A stretch of DNA of 64,000 bases from Dongia_A sp044226685 (GCA_044226685.1 JBGAGP010000006.1:7516-71515), one strand, 5' to 3'. Positions 7,842 through 16,452 are shown, counted from the first letter of the stretch. Numbers and translations are program-made. Notes: generated by a model not told the origin, from the sequence alone.

Positions 7842-8708
7842 TCAGGCTTTTCCGCGCCGCGGCAATCCGGCAAGCGTCGAAATCGCCAAGAATATCAGCA
7901 GGATGGCCATGCCAATCCACTGCTGCAGGGCGACCGCTTCGGACAGCAGCAGAATCGCCGCCAGGGTGGAGAAGGCCGGCTCCAGGTTCATGGTCAGCGC
8001 CGATTGCGCCGGCGGGATGTAGGTGAGGCCGAGGAACAGGAACAGGATGCCGAGGGTGTAGCAGATGCAGACGCCCGCCGTGGCGATCCAGCCGAGCGCC
8101 GTCTCCGGCGGTGCGAAGTCGCCCGAGACCGCCAGATAGACCGCCAGGCCCAGCACCACCCACAGATTCATCCAGGCATTCATGGCGAAGGGATGCGCCT
8201 TGGCCATCGCCGCGCCACCGAACAGCGAGATGCCGGAGACGCCGGCCGCGGCGGTCAGGGCCAAAGCGATGCCGCGCCAGTCGAGCGCGCCGAAATCGCC
8301 CCAGGATGCGTAGACCAGGCCGCCGAAGGCGCCGAGCAGGCAGACCGCCTTCAGCGCCGTCATGCGTTCACGCCCCAGCAGGGGCGAGGCGATGCCGACC
8401 ATCAGCGGGAAGGTATAGAGCAGCAGCACCGCCAGGCTGACCTTGATATAGGCGACGGAGGACAGGTAGCCGAACGACATCAGGAAGATGCAGATGGCGA
8501 GGCCGAGCGTCGCCGGAACCACTTTCCGCGGTACCAGGAGGCTTCGACCGCGCGCCAGCTGCAGCAGGCTCAGCGCCAGCATCATGCAGGTCGAGCGCAG
8601 GAAGACCTGGGTGGGTGGATTGCTGCCGGCATCGTAGGCGAGCCGGGCAAAGGTGGTGATCAGGCTGACGAACAGGGCGGCAAAGAAGGTAATGGCAAGC
8701 CCGGTCAT
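7842..8708 (-). CDS. EamA/DMT-family transporter
   Basis: This 288-residue inner-membrane protein has ten hydrophobic segments in two five-helix EamA repeats, the layout of drug/metabolite exporters. The second repeat has the usual pattern around GLTYIPPAQSALTMNLEPAFS, close to the helix 8-9 region of the family. Substrates of this family range from amino acids to nucleotides and cannot be inferred here. It is upstream of nrdJ on the same strand but 272 bases away, with the nrdJ control region between, so it is not part of that unit. It is divergent from the NDUFA12 gene. Confidence 0.9.
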   Translation of the reverse strand: MTGLAITFFAALFVSLITTFARLAYDAGSNPPTQVFLRSTCMMLALSLLQLARGRSLLVPRKVVPATLGLAICIFLMSFGYLSSVAYIKVSLAVLLLYTFPLMVGIASPLLGRERMTALKAVCLLGAFGGLVYASWGDFGALDWRGIALALTAAAGVSGISLFGGAAMAKAHPFAMNAWMNLWVVLGLAVYLAVSGDFAPPETALGWIATAGVCICYTLGILFLFLGLTYIPPAQSALTMNLEPAFSTLAAILLLSEAVALQQWIGMAILLIFLAISTLAGLPRRGKA

Positions 8709-8931
8709 GCGGCGCTTCGAGTCCGTCGTCGCAAGGCTGGTCAGGATTGCCTCCTCAGGGAAGGGATGTTCCGGGCGGGGATGGTTCTTTCACCAGTCTA
8801 GCGGAAGAACGGGAAGCGATGCGCGTGCCAGCGACAGGGGGCGCCCCGGTTTCGCCGTGACGGCCGGCCGGAAAGGCAGAAAAGCCTGATTTGACCGGGA
8901 CTTGGCCAGGTCCGGCGGCGCGCCCGTCAGC

Positions 8932-8960
8932 TTGCCAGCGGCGCGGGCCGCCGATATAGT
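8932..8960 (+). promoter_or_regulatory. Sigma70-type promoter for the NDUFA12-mlaD operon
   Basis: TTGCCA (8932-8937), a 17-base spacer and TATAGT (8955-8960) match the housekeeping promoter consensus well. The site lies 64 bases before the NDUFA12 start codon, in the 316-base gap (8709-9024) between divergent genes. I see nothing else clear in that gap. Confidence 0.6.
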
Positions 8961-9024
8961 CCGGCCAGTTTCGGAAGCCGCCCCGACGCGGCCTTCCGAG
9001 TCCCTGGCACTCCTGGGCAGGCAG

Positions 9025-9378
9025 ATGTCGTTCGGCACTTGGCTTTTCACCCGCCTCCACGGCGAGCTCGTCGGCAGCGACGAGTTCGGCAACAAATACT
9101 TCGTCGACAAGCGCACCAAGGGCCAGAAGCGGGAACGCCGCTGGGTCATCTACAAGGGCGCGCCGGAAGCCAGCAAGGTGCCGGCGGAATGGCATGGCTG
9201 GCTGCATTCGACCACCAATCAGCTGCCGACGCAGGCCGGCCCGCGCCAGAAATGGCAGAAGGCGCATGTGCCCAACCTGACCGGTACCGACCTCGCCTAT
9301 CGCCCGCCGGGCCACACGCTGAAGGGCGGGCAGCGCGCGCCGGCGAGCGGCGATTACGAACCCTGGACGCCCAACTGA
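9025..9378 (+). CDS. NDUFA12 (B17.2)-family NADH:ubiquinone oxidoreductase accessory subunit
   Basis: This 117-residue protein matches the bacterial homologue of mitochondrial complex I accessory subunit NDUFA12, found mainly in alphaproteobacteria. Visible hallmarks are GSDEFGNKYF near residues 18-27, RRWVIYKG, PAEWHGWLH and a C-terminal Y-E-P-W. It would bind the peripheral arm of respiratory complex I on the cytoplasmic side. The ATG at 9025 was chosen because family similarity begins there and AGGCAG precedes it; the frame is open upstream of it. A good promoter lies 64 bases upstream and mlaD follows after 94 bases. No nuo gene is in the window. Confidence 0.93.
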   Translation: MSFGTWLFTRLHGELVGSDEFGNKYFVDKRTKGQKRERRWVIYKGAPEASKVPAEWHGWLHSTTNQLPTQAGPRQKWQKAHVPNLTGTDLAYRPPGHTLKGGQRAPASGDYEPWTPN

Positions 9379-9472
9379 GCCGCTGGGCGGCCTGACGCAG
9401 CCGGGGCCGGGGGCTTCGGGCGCGGCTGGGTGATCGAGGCCATTTCCGCGATTGGGAGGAAGCTAGAGGGCC

Positions 9473-9934
9473 ATGGAGCGCAATACTCTCGAAACCGTTC
9501 TGGGCGCCGTGGTGCTGCTGGTCGCCGCCGGATTTCTCTATCTCATCTATTCCGAGACCGAGATCGGCGCGACCTCGTCCGGCTATCCGCTGGAGCTTCG
9601 CTTCGACAGTGGCGGATCGACCATCGTCGGCACCGATGTGCGCATCGCCGGAGTGAAGGTCGGCTCGGTGATCGACCAGCATTTCGATCCCGCGGCGTAC
9701 CAGGCGGTGGTGACCATCGAGGTCGACAACGACGTGAAGCTGCCGAAGGACACCTCCGCGGTGGTGACCAGCGACGGCCTGCTGGGCGACAACTACATCC
9801 TGCTCAACATCGGCGGCGATGCCGAGATGCTGGCCCCGAAGGAGCGCATCCGCAACGTCCAGGGCGCCATAAATTTGGCCGATTTGATCAACAAGTTCGT
9901 GGTCGGGACGGATAGCGGCGGCACCAGCAACTGA
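9473..9934 (+). CDS. mlaD: MlaD-type outer-membrane lipid asymmetry protein
   Basis: The 153-residue protein has one N-terminal transmembrane helix (~9-26) and one periplasmic MCE domain (~38-115: YPLELRFDSGG, VGTDVRIAGVKVGSV, DGLLGDNYI). MlaD is the hexameric lipid-binding subunit of the MlaFEDB ABC transporter that moves phospholipids between the membranes. The length is usual for a single-MCE MlaD. The partner genes mlaE, mlaF and mlaB are not nearby; in alphaproteobacteria mlaD is often kept with the NDUFA12 and DUF2155 genes, as here. It has a good start with GGAAG upstream. Confidence 0.92.
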   Translation: MERNTLETVLGAVVLLVAAGFLYLIYSETEIGATSSGYPLELRFDSGGSTIVGTDVRIAGVKVGSVIDQHFDPAAYQAVVTIEVDNDVKLPKDTSAVVTSDGLLGDNYILLNIGGDAEMLAPKERIRNVQGAINLADLINKFVVGTDSGGTSN

Positions 9935-9966
9935 GTGCCGGCCGCAGCGCGCGCAAGGATATCGAG

Positions 9967-10257
9967 ATGCCGGCGAAAAGCGGCTCCAACGCCAAGGACG
10001 GCACGGGAAAGGCCCCCGCAAAGGACACGGGCAAGGCGGCTTCGAAGGCGGAGCCGGTCTGGCGCCAGCCCGACGGCAAGCCGGTCTCCTGCGTCGAGAA
10101 GATCAAGGTGCTGAACCAGAATCTGGACGAGATTCGCCAGCTGGCCCAGGACGCGCTGGAAGACGCCATCCTGATGGGCTGCGACGAGACTCAAGTGCGC
10201 GCGGTGCTGCAGGGCCTGGTCGACGACCTCCAGAATCCGTATCGGAAGAAGCCATGA
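9967..10257 (+). CDS. Small conserved hypothetical protein between mlaD and DUF2155
   Basis: This 96-residue soluble protein has a Lys/Ala/Gly-rich, probably disordered N-terminus (residues 1-30) and a helical part (~42-92) with two Cys (about 42 and 72). It has no signal peptide or membrane helix. Its stop overlaps the start of the DUF2155 gene by four bases (ATGA), so the two are translationally coupled. I do not recognise a characterised family; its place between mlaD and DUF2155 suggests an envelope-linked role, but that is only context. Confidence 0.75.
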   Translation: MPAKSGSNAKDGTGKAPAKDTGKAASKAEPVWRQPDGKPVSCVEKIKVLNQNLDEIRQLAQDALEDAILMGCDETQVRAVLQGLVDDLQNPYRKKP

Positions 10258-10700
10258 AGTTCCGGCATGCGGCGCTGGGCGCCGCGCTCGCCGCGGCCGT
10301 GCTGACCGGCCCCGCTTACGCGATGCAGATGCAGGGCGCCGTGCTGCAGGGCCTGGACAAGATCACCGCGCGCATCTCCACCATCAACGTGGCGGTCGGC
10401 CAGACCGTCGCCTTCGGGTCGCTGCAGATCACGCTCAAGGCCTGCGACAAGCACCCGCCGGAGGAAACGCCGGAGAGTGCCGCCTTCCTCCAGGTCGTGG
10501 AGCAGAAGCCGGGCGAGGCGCCGGTGACGCGGTTCTCGGGCTGGATGTTCGCATCCTCGCCGGCGCTCTCCGCCATGGAGCATCCGGTCTACGACCTCTG
10601 GGTGCTGGACTGCACCGGCACGGCCGAGAGCGAGCCGGCCCCGGCGCCGCAGGACGAATCCGGCGCCCCGGCGCCGGATGACGGCACCCCCTCCAACTGA
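10254..10700 (+). CDS. DUF2155-family periplasmic protein
   Basis: The 148-residue protein has a cleavable signal peptide (residues 1-23, ending AYA) and one DUF2155 domain (~24-122), recognised by AVLQGLDKITARIS, VGQTVAFGSLQI, AFLQV and FSGWMFASSPALSAMEHPVYDLWVLDC. The tail (~123-148) is Pro/Glu/Ala-rich and probably disordered. The two Cys, in LKACDK and VLDCTG, could form a disulphide. The family is widespread in alphaproteobacteria and of unknown function. The neighbourhood (mlaD, aat) is the conserved one for the family. Confidence 0.9.
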   Translation: MKFRHAALGAALAAAVLTGPAYAMQMQGAVLQGLDKITARISTINVAVGQTVAFGSLQITLKACDKHPPEETPESAAFLQVVEQKPGEAPVTRFSGWMFASSPALSAMEHPVYDLWVLDCTGTAESEPAPAPQDESGAPAPDDGTPSN

Positions 10701-10721
10701 TTCCGCTGACAGAAGCCGGCT

Positions 10722-11402
10722 CTAGCGGCCCGGGGCGGGCGCCGCGACGGCCGCGTCGAGCATCGTGCGCAGCGCGTCCAACGGCAGGTCGAGCGGAAAA
10801 TTCGCACGCTGCTTCATCGCCTCGTTCAGGTGCTGGCGATAGACCTCGCGCGAGATCTCGACGGCGCCAAAGCGCTCCAGGTGCTTGGTGACGAATTGCG
10901 TGTCGAGCAGGGTGAAACCGCCCAGCTTCAGCCGCGCCACCAGATGCACCAGCGCGAGCTTGCTGGCGTCGGTCTCGCGGCTGAACATGCTCTCGCCGAA
11001 AAACGCGCCGCCCAGGGCGACGCCATAGAGCCCGCCGACCAGCTCGCCGTCCAGCCAGGTCTCGACGCTATGGGCGTAGCCCATGATGTGCAGCTTGCGG
11101 CAGAGATCGAAGATGGTGTCGTTGATCCAGGTCTGGCGGCGGCCGGGCGCCGGTTCGGCGCAGCCGGCGACCACGTCCTCGAAGGCGCGGTCGGCGGTGA
11201 CCTGGAAGGGTCCCTTCAGGGCCGTCTTGCGCAGGCTGCGCGAGACGTGGAAGCGATCGAGGGGCAGGATGCCGCGGGCGTCCGGGTCGATCCAGTAGAG
11301 GTGCGGGTCGTGCCGCGATTCGGCCATGGGGAAGATCCCGATGGCATAGGCGCGCAGGAGCATTTCCGGCGTGACACGGGGCGAGCCAGCACGATTGGAC
11401 AT
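10722..11402 (-). CDS. aat: Leucyl/phenylalanyl-tRNA--protein transferase
   Basis: The 226-residue enzyme transfers Leu or Phe from aminoacyl-tRNA to proteins with N-terminal Arg or Lys, marking them for ClpS/ClpAP degradation (the bacterial N-end rule). Family signatures are YAIGIFPMAE, YWIDPDARGILPLD, WINDTIFDLC, GYAHSVETW, GGLYGVALGGAFFGESMFS and LLDTQFVTKHLERFGA. It converges with the DUF2155 gene, 21 bases apart. In many alphaproteobacteria aat directly follows accC on the same strand; here it is on that strand but 2.7 kb away, with four other genes between. Confidence 0.96.
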   Translation of the reverse strand: MSNRAGSPRVTPEMLLRAYAIGIFPMAESRHDPHLYWIDPDARGILPLDRFHVSRSLRKTALKGPFQVTADRAFEDVVAGCAEPAPGRRQTWINDTIFDLCRKLHIMGYAHSVETWLDGELVGGLYGVALGGAFFGESMFSRETDASKLALVHLVARLKLGGFTLLDTQFVTKHLERFGAVEISREVYRQHLNEAMKQRANFPLDLPLDALRTMLDAAVAAPAPGR

Positions 11403-11506
11403 GGCGCCTCCTCTGGATTTGCAAGCCTAGCGCAATTGCCGGCCGTGGCAAAGTCGGAGCGTAGGGCGGGACGGGCCGCCGATGACCCTGGGGATGTGGG
11501 GGATTC

Positions 11507-12037
11507 ATGGAACCGACCTATGTTCGGATGATGGCGGCCTATGGCGGCTGGATGAACGAGCGGATGCTCGATCGCTGCGGCGGCCTTGCCGACGAAGCGC
11601 GCCGGCGCGACCTGGGCGCCTTTTTCGGGTCCGTGCACGGCACGTTCGACCACCTGATCTATGGCGACATCGCCTGGATGGGCCGCTTCACTGGCAGCGC
11701 GATGCCGCGCGGCGCCATCGGCCACGTCGCACACGAATCCTGGTCGGACCTGGCGGCGGCGCGGCGCGCGCTCGACCGGAGAATGGTGATGTGGGCGGAG
11801 AGCGTGAGCGAGGCCTGGCTGGCCGAATCGATGTCCTATTCAAGCGCCGTCGACGGACAGACACGCATTCTGCCGCGCTGGATCCTGGTCACCCACATGT
11901 TCAATCATGGCACCCATCATCGCGGCCAGCTGACGACCCTGATGAAGCAGCTCGGCATCGATCCCGGGATCACCGATTTGCCCTGGCTGCCCGGCCTCTA
12001 TGACGGCAGCCTTCTGGCCGCGGCGCCGCAAAAGTGA
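11507..12037 (+). CDS. DinB-family putative metal-dependent hydrolase
   Basis: The 176-residue four-helix-bundle protein is of the DinB/DUF664 type. The expected three metal-binding His are seen at 49 (FDHL), 134 and 138 in the segment NHGTHHRGQ. Proteins of this superfamily include thiol transferases (bacillithiol, mycothiol) and many of unknown substrate. The region 134-160, with HHRGQLTTLMKQLG, is close to the most conserved block. It is the first gene of the four-gene segment lying between aat and accC. It has no clear operon partner. Confidence 0.88.
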   Translation: MEPTYVRMMAAYGGWMNERMLDRCGGLADEARRRDLGAFFGSVHGTFDHLIYGDIAWMGRFTGSAMPRGAIGHVAHESWSDLAAARRALDRRMVMWAESVSEAWLAESMSYSSAVDGQTRILPRWILVTHMFNHGTHHRGQLTTLMKQLGIDPGITDLPWLPGLYDGSLLAAAPQK

Positions 12038-12109
12038 TCGCGAGGGGACTTTACAATCCCGTCGATCAGTTCAGGATATCCACTTCAACCACAGCGAAAG
12101 GAGGTGCCG

Positions 12110-12331
12110 ATGAAAAAGACAGCAAGGGTGGCGCTGGGGTTCGCTGCGGCAATCGCGGCGGCCCCAGCGTTCGCCGAATGCCCGGCCCACACCGGAACAA
12201 CCGCGCAGGCGCCGAGCACGCCCGTGCCGGTCGCGCAAGCGACCGCACCGGCCTCGACCCCGGTCGCCGACCAGCAGGTCGTGCTGACCCAGAGCGGGCC
12301 GGTTCCGGCGACCGAGGCGGACGCGCAATAG
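12110..12331 (+). CDS. Small secreted Pro/Thr/Ala-rich protein
   Basis: This 73-residue protein has a clean Sec signal peptide (about residues 1-22, ending AFA). The remaining ~51 residues are rich in Ala, Pro, Thr, Val and Gln with a single Cys near the new N-terminus. I start at the ATG at 12110 because AAAGGAGGTG, one of the strongest ribosome-binding sites in the window, sits 12-4 bases upstream; a GTG two codons earlier is inside it. A strong terminator follows, so it is a well-expressed single-gene unit. No family is recognised; the mature part looks disordered. Confidence 0.75.
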   Translation: MKKTARVALGFAAAIAAAPAFAECPAHTGTTAQAPSTPVPVAQATAPASTPVADQQVVLTQSGPVPATEADAQ

Positions 12332-12353
12332 CGTCGGCGGGCCGTCGACCAGC

Positions 12354-12388
12354 AAGCGCCGGTGTTGCCCCGCCGGCGCTTTTCTTTT
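12354..12388 (+). terminator. Rho-independent terminator after the small secreted protein gene
   Basis: AAGCGCCGG (12354-12362) pairs perfectly with CCGGCGCTT (12373-12381) around a 10-base loop, and the T-rich run TTTTCTTTT (12380-12388) follows immediately. Confidence 0.88.
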
Positions 12389-12505
12389 GCGCGGGGCGAA
12401 GCCCTCCGCTAATGCTCCTAAGGTTGTTTTCCAGGCCGGATCTGCTGCGCGGGATTCGCCGAAATGGGGACTTGCCGGATTCCGGCACATGTCACAGGGG
12501 ATTTC

Positions 12506-13069
12506 GTGAAGCGAAGCATCGCCCGCGCCGCCATCTGGCCGATGACGACCGCACTTTGCGCCATCATGGCCGTCACCTTCATCGGGACCTACGCGGCCGC
12601 CCAGGCAACCCAGCCCGCGGCACCCGAGGTGATCAAGGATTGGGAGCTGTTCTGCCCGGAGCCGAAGCCGAAGGACAAGCCGCGCATCTGCGAGATCCGG
12701 ACCGTCATCAAGGGCAAGGAAGGCGCGCGGCTCGGTGCCCTGGCGGTTGCGGCCGGCCCGGAACCGGGCAGCGCGACGGACGTGATGATCGCCACGGCGC
12801 TGCTGCCGCTCGGCGTCGACCTCACCTTGGCGCCGGCGCTCAAGGTCGGCGAGAATGCGCCGGTGCCGCTGCAATTCCGCCGCTGCATGCAGCGCGGCTG
12901 CGAGGCGGTGGCGCTGCTCAACCTCGAGCAGCTCAACACAATGCGGTCCGGGACTATCGCGAAAGTGGCGGTCGGCATCGGCGGCGGCAAGACCGCGGTC
13001 TTCGAGTTCTCGCTCAACGGCTTCACTGGCGCGCATGACGCGCTTAAGAAGCGCATCGGCAAGTCATGA
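12506..13069 (+). CDS. Invasion associated locus B (IalB) family protein
   Basis: This is a 187-residue exported protein of the IalB family, named after a Bartonella factor but widespread in free-living alphaproteobacteria. A hydrophobic export signal spans about residues 7-32. The mature domain has the family marks DWELFCPE, RICEIRTVI, LPLGVDLTLAPALKVGE and FRRCMQRGCEA, with four Cys that could make two disulphides. I prefer the GTG at 12506, with AGGGG upstream, over an in-frame ATG at 12464. The stop overlaps the next start (ATGA), coupling it to the TIGR03032-type gene. Its molecular role is not known. Confidence 0.85.
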   Translation: MKRSIARAAIWPMTTALCAIMAVTFIGTYAAAQATQPAAPEVIKDWELFCPEPKPKDKPRICEIRTVIKGKEGARLGALAVAAGPEPGSATDVMIATALLPLGVDLTLAPALKVGENAPVPLQFRRCMQRGCEAVALLNLEQLNTMRSGTIAKVAVGIGGGKTAVFEFSLNGFTGAHDALKKRIGKS

Positions 13070-14150
13070 GCGCGGACATGGCCGGCAACGTCGCGGAAGG
13101 CCAGGAAGCCGCCAAGACGGAAATCACCTGTTCGCGCGGCCTTGCCGGGTGGCTGGTCGCGAACGACGTCAGCCTCGCCTTCACTTCGTACCAGACCGGG
13201 CAGCTGTTCCTGGTGGGCGTGCAGCAGGGCGGGGTGATTTCGATCAACCAGATCGGCTTCACCCGCGCCATGGGATTATGGGCCAGCCAGCAGCGCATCT
13301 ACCTCGCCGCCCTGGCGCAGGTCTGGCGGCTGGAGAACATGCTGCGGCCGGGCGAGAAGGCGAACCAGCATTTCGACCGCTGCTACATGCCGCGCAACGC
13401 CCAGAGCACCGGCGACATCGACGCGCATGAACTGGCGGTGCAGCCGAACGGCCGCGTCATCTTCGTCAACACGTCCTATTCCTGCCTCGCGGAGTTCGAC
13501 CTCACCCACAGCTTCCGGCCGATCTGGAAGCCGCCCTTCATCAGCAAGCTGGCGCCGGAGGACCGCTGCCACCTCAACGGCCTCGCGATGCAGGACGGCA
13601 GGCCGCGTTACGTGACCGCGGTGTGCCGCAGCGACATCGTCAACGGGTGGCGCGACCGCCGCGCCGAGGGCGGCGTGCTGATCGACCTCAAGGACGACCG
13701 CATCGTCACCGAGAAGCTGTCCATGCCGCATTCGCCGCGGCTCTACGACAACCGCCTGTGGCTGCTCGATTCCGGGCGCGGTTACCTGTGCCGGGCTGAC
13801 GAGAAGAGCGGCAAGCTGGTGGAAGTCGCGTTCCTGCCCGGCTTCCTGCGCGGGCTGGCGTTCCACAACAACGCGGCCGTGGTGGGCCTGTCGCTGCCGC
13901 GCGACAAGAGCTTCGCCGGGCTGCAGCTGGACGCCAACCTGAAGCAGAAGGATGCCGATCCCTGGTGCGGGATCCAGGTCATCGACCTGCGCACCGGCGA
14001 CGTGCTGCAATGGCTGCGGCTCGAGGGCCTGGTGCGCGAGTTGTTCGACGTCGCGGTCATTCCCGGCGTGCGCTGCCCCATGGCGGTCAGCCCGCAGGCG
14101 CCGGAATTCGCCAGCACGGTCACGCGGGTCGAGCAGTTCGGATCGCTCAC
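13066..14150 (+). CDS. TIGR03032-family protein (3' end altered; no normal stop)
   Basis: About 360 residues resemble the TIGR03032 family, probably a beta-propeller-like fold: repeated segments such as FTSYQTGQLFLVG, HELAVQPNGRVIFVNTSYSCLAEFD, CHLNGLAMQDGRPRYVTAV, MPHSPRLYDNRLWLLDSGRGYL and ELFDVAVIPGVRCPMA. The likeness fades at about residue 350-358 (14115-14140), where the family normally ends, yet no stop follows. The frame stays open to 15954, antisense to accC and accB, and cannot be real coding sequence there. I therefore end the feature at the join. It is coupled to the IalB gene by an ATGA overlap. The function of the family is unknown. Confidence 0.7.
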
Positions 14151-14160
14151 CGGCGTTCAT
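14130..14160. other. Tail-to-tail junction of the TIGR03032-type gene and accC, both lacking native stops
   Basis: Forward-strand family similarity ends near 14140 and reverse-strand AccC similarity ends at about 14152. There is no intergenic spacer, terminator or in-frame stop for either gene. None of the three reverse frames beyond the junction encodes the usual AccC ending. This looks like a deletion or insertion breakpoint, or an assembly misjoin. Confidence 0.7.
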
Positions 14161-15429
14161 GATGCGGCGGTGCACCGGGATCGAGGTGTGCACGCCGTTG
14201 ATCACCATCTCCTCCAGCGCGCGGCGCAGGCGCATCATGCATTCGTTGCGGCTGCGGCCGTGCACGATCAGCTTGGCGATCAGGCTGTCGTAATGCGACG
14301 GCACGCGGTAACCGCCGTAGAGCGCGGAATCCACGCGCACGCCGAGGCCGCCGGGGGCGTGATACTCGGTGACCCGGCCCGGCGACGGCGCGAAAGTCTC
14401 CGGGTTCTCGGCGTTGATGCGGCATTCGATGGAGTGGCCGTTGAAGGTGATGTCGGATTGCACCATGCCCAGCGGCGCGCCGGAGGCGACGCGGATCTGT
14501 TCCCGCACCAGGTCGATGCCGGTGATCATCTCCGTCACCGGATGCTCGACCTGCAGGCGGGTGTTCATCTCGATGAAATAGAACTCGCCGTCCTGGAACA
14601 GGAACTCGATGGTGCCGACCGAGCGATAGCCCATCTTGCGCATGGCGCCGGTGGCGACTTCGCCGATGCGGGCGCGCTGCTCCGCGTTGAGCGCGGGCGA
14701 TGGCGCCTCTTCCACCAGCTTCTGGTGGCGACGCTGCAACGAGCAGTCGCGCTCGCCCAGATGCACGACGTTGCCGTGGTTGTCGGCCAGGATCTGGATC
14801 TCGATGTGGCGCGGATGGGAGAGGTATTTCTCCATGTAGACGGCGTCGTTGCCGAAGCTCTTCATCGCCTCGCTGCGCGCCATCGACCAGGCCTGCGACA
14901 GCTCGCTCTCGTCATTGGCGACGCGCATGCCCTTGCCGCCGCCGCCGGCGGCGGCCTTGATCAGGACGGGATAGCCGATCTGCTTCGCCCATTGCCTGGC
15001 GTCGGCCTCGTCCTTCACCTCGCCGCTGGAGCCCGGCACCACCGGAATGCCGAAGCGGATGGCGGCGTCCTTGGCCTGCACCTTGTCGCCCATCAGGGTC
15101 AGGTGATCCGGCGCCGGGCCGATGAAGGTGAAGCCGTGCTCCTCGACCATCGCGGCGAAGCGGGCATTCTCGGACAGGAAGCCGATGCCGGGATGGATCG
15201 CGTCCGCGCCGGTGATGGTGGCGGCGGAGATGATCGCCGGCATGTTCAGGTAGGAATCGCGCGACGGCGCCGGGCCGATGCACACACTCTCATCGGCCAG
15301 GCGCACATGCATGGCATCGGCGTCGGCCACCGAATGCACGGCGACGGTGCGAATCCCCATCTCGCGGCAGGCGCGGTGGATGCGGAGCGCGATCTCGCCG
15401 CGATTGGCGATCAGGATTTTTTCGAACAT
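14151..15429 (-). CDS. accC: Biotin carboxylase subunit of acetyl-CoA carboxylase (C-terminus missing)
   Basis: AccC carboxylates the biotin on AccB with ATP and bicarbonate, the first step of fatty-acid synthesis. The sequence is canonical from MFEKILIANRGEIA through the ATP-grasp loop (AAAGGGGKGM), HIEIQILAD, FIEMNTRLQVEHPVTE and YDSLIAKLIVHG, up to about residue 426 (IPVHRRIMNA). Normal AccC runs ~447 residues and ends in a conserved D-(Y/T)-x-I-H-W-L-E helix. That ending is absent, and the frame instead continues to 13276, antisense to the neighbouring gene. accC is essential in bacteria studied, so either the enzyme tolerates a changed tail, another copy exists, or the sequence is misjoined. 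It is the last gene of aroQ-accB-accC, 24 bases after accB. Confidence 0.88.
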
Positions 15430-15453
15430 CGCCTTGCCGTCTTCCCGGGCGGC

Positions 15454-15900
15454 CTAGGCGATGACCATGAGCGGCTCGCCGAACTCGACCGGCTGGCCGT
15501 CCTGCACCAGGATCTGGGTGATGGTGCCGGCATGCGGCGCCGGGATCGGGTTCATCACCTTCATCGCCTCGATGATCAGGATGGTCTGGCCCTTGGCGAC
15601 GCGGTCGCCGACCTTGACGAAACTGGCGGCGTTCGGCTCCGGCGAGAGATAGGCGGTGCCGACCATGGGCGAGGAGACCGAGCCGGCCGCCGGCGCGTCG
15701 GGCGCGCCGGACGCAGCTGCCGCCGCGGCAGACGCTGCCGCGACCGCCGCGGGGGCGGCGAAGACGGCGGGGCCGGTGCCGCCGGCATTGACGCGCACGC
15801 GCGCGCCGTCCTTTTCGAACTCGATCTCGGTCAGGCCGGTTTCCTTCAGGAGCTGCGCCAGCTTGCGGATCAGGGCCTCATCGATATCGAATTTGCTCAT
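15454..15900 (-). CDS. accB: Biotin carboxyl carrier protein of acetyl-CoA carboxylase
   Basis: The 148-residue protein carries biotin between AccC and the carboxyltransferase AccAD. It has an N-terminal helical part (MSKFDIDEALIRKLAQLL), an Ala/Pro-rich flexible linker (~41-75) and a C-terminal biotinyl domain (~78-148) with the EAMKVMN site; Lys114 is the biotinylated residue. The start is the ATG at 15898-15900; an open frame further upstream overlaps aroQ and is not real. It lies two bases after the aroQ stop and 24 bases before accC, an operon order common in proteobacteria. Confidence 0.96.
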   Translation of the reverse strand: MSKFDIDEALIRKLAQLLKETGLTEIEFEKDGARVRVNAGGTGPAVFAAPAAVAAASAAAAAASGAPDAPAAGSVSSPMVGTAYLSPEPNAASFVKVGDRVAKGQTILIIEAMKVMNPIPAPHAGTITQILVQDGQPVEFGEPLMVIA

Positions 15901-15902
15901 GT

Positions 15903-16355
15903 TCAGACTTTCTTCTTGACCAATGCCGCGATCGCATCCAGCGCCAACAGATAACCCTGGGCGCCGAGCCCGCAGATGACACCGGTCGCAGCCTGGCTGG
16001 TGAAGGTGTGATGGCGGAAGCGCTCGCGGCGATGAATGTTGGAAAGATGCACCTCGATGACCGGCAGCTCGGCGATCTGCAAGGCGTCGAGCAGAGCGAT
16101 CGAGGAATGGCCATAGCCGCCCGGATTGATGACGATGCCGGCGGCTTGGCCACGCGCCTGCTGGATCCAGGTGACCAGCTCGCCCTCGATGTTCGACTGG
16201 CGGAAATCCACCGCCAGGCCGAGTTCCTTGCCCCGCCTGGTGCACATCTTGGCGATCTCGGGAAGCGTGTCGCGGCCATAGATCGACGGCTCCCGCACCC
16301 CCAGCATGTTGAGGTTTGGGCCATTCAGAATCAATATGTTAGGCAGCTTTGCCAC
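15903..16355 (-). CDS. aroQ: Type II 3-dehydroquinate dehydratase
   Basis: The enzyme converts 3-dehydroquinate to 3-dehydroshikimate, step three of the shikimate pathway. Signatures of the dodecameric type II enzyme are present: ILNGPNLNMLG with the catalytic Tyr in SIYG, NIEGE, INPGGYGHSSIAL and VEVHLSN-type (IEVHLSNIHRRE). I choose the GTG at 16353-16355, with GGGGGAG just upstream, giving 150 residues, the normal size; an upstream ATG would add a 21-residue tail unlike the family. It is the first gene of the aroQ-accB-accC operon, two bases before accB. Confidence 0.95.
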   Translation of the reverse strand: MAKLPNILILNGPNLNMLGVREPSIYGRDTLPEIAKMCTRRGKELGLAVDFRQSNIEGELVTWIQQARGQAAGIVINPGGYGHSSIALLDALQIAELPVIEVHLSNIHRRERFRHHTFTSQAATGVICGLGAQGYLLALDAIAALVKKKV

Positions 16356-16452
16356 GCCGGCTCCCCCGGGCCTTCCGATCCGTCGAATCGTTATAGCTGC
16401 GGCAATCCCCGGGCGCAACTTGAGCCACCCCGGTCACCGCCGGGGGCCATCC

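Noticed and set aside
13276..14150. Continuation of the accC frame to 717 residues as a fusion protein
   Set aside because: The extra ~290 residues are the antisense of the TIGR03032-type gene and have no domain, so a functional fusion is unlikely.
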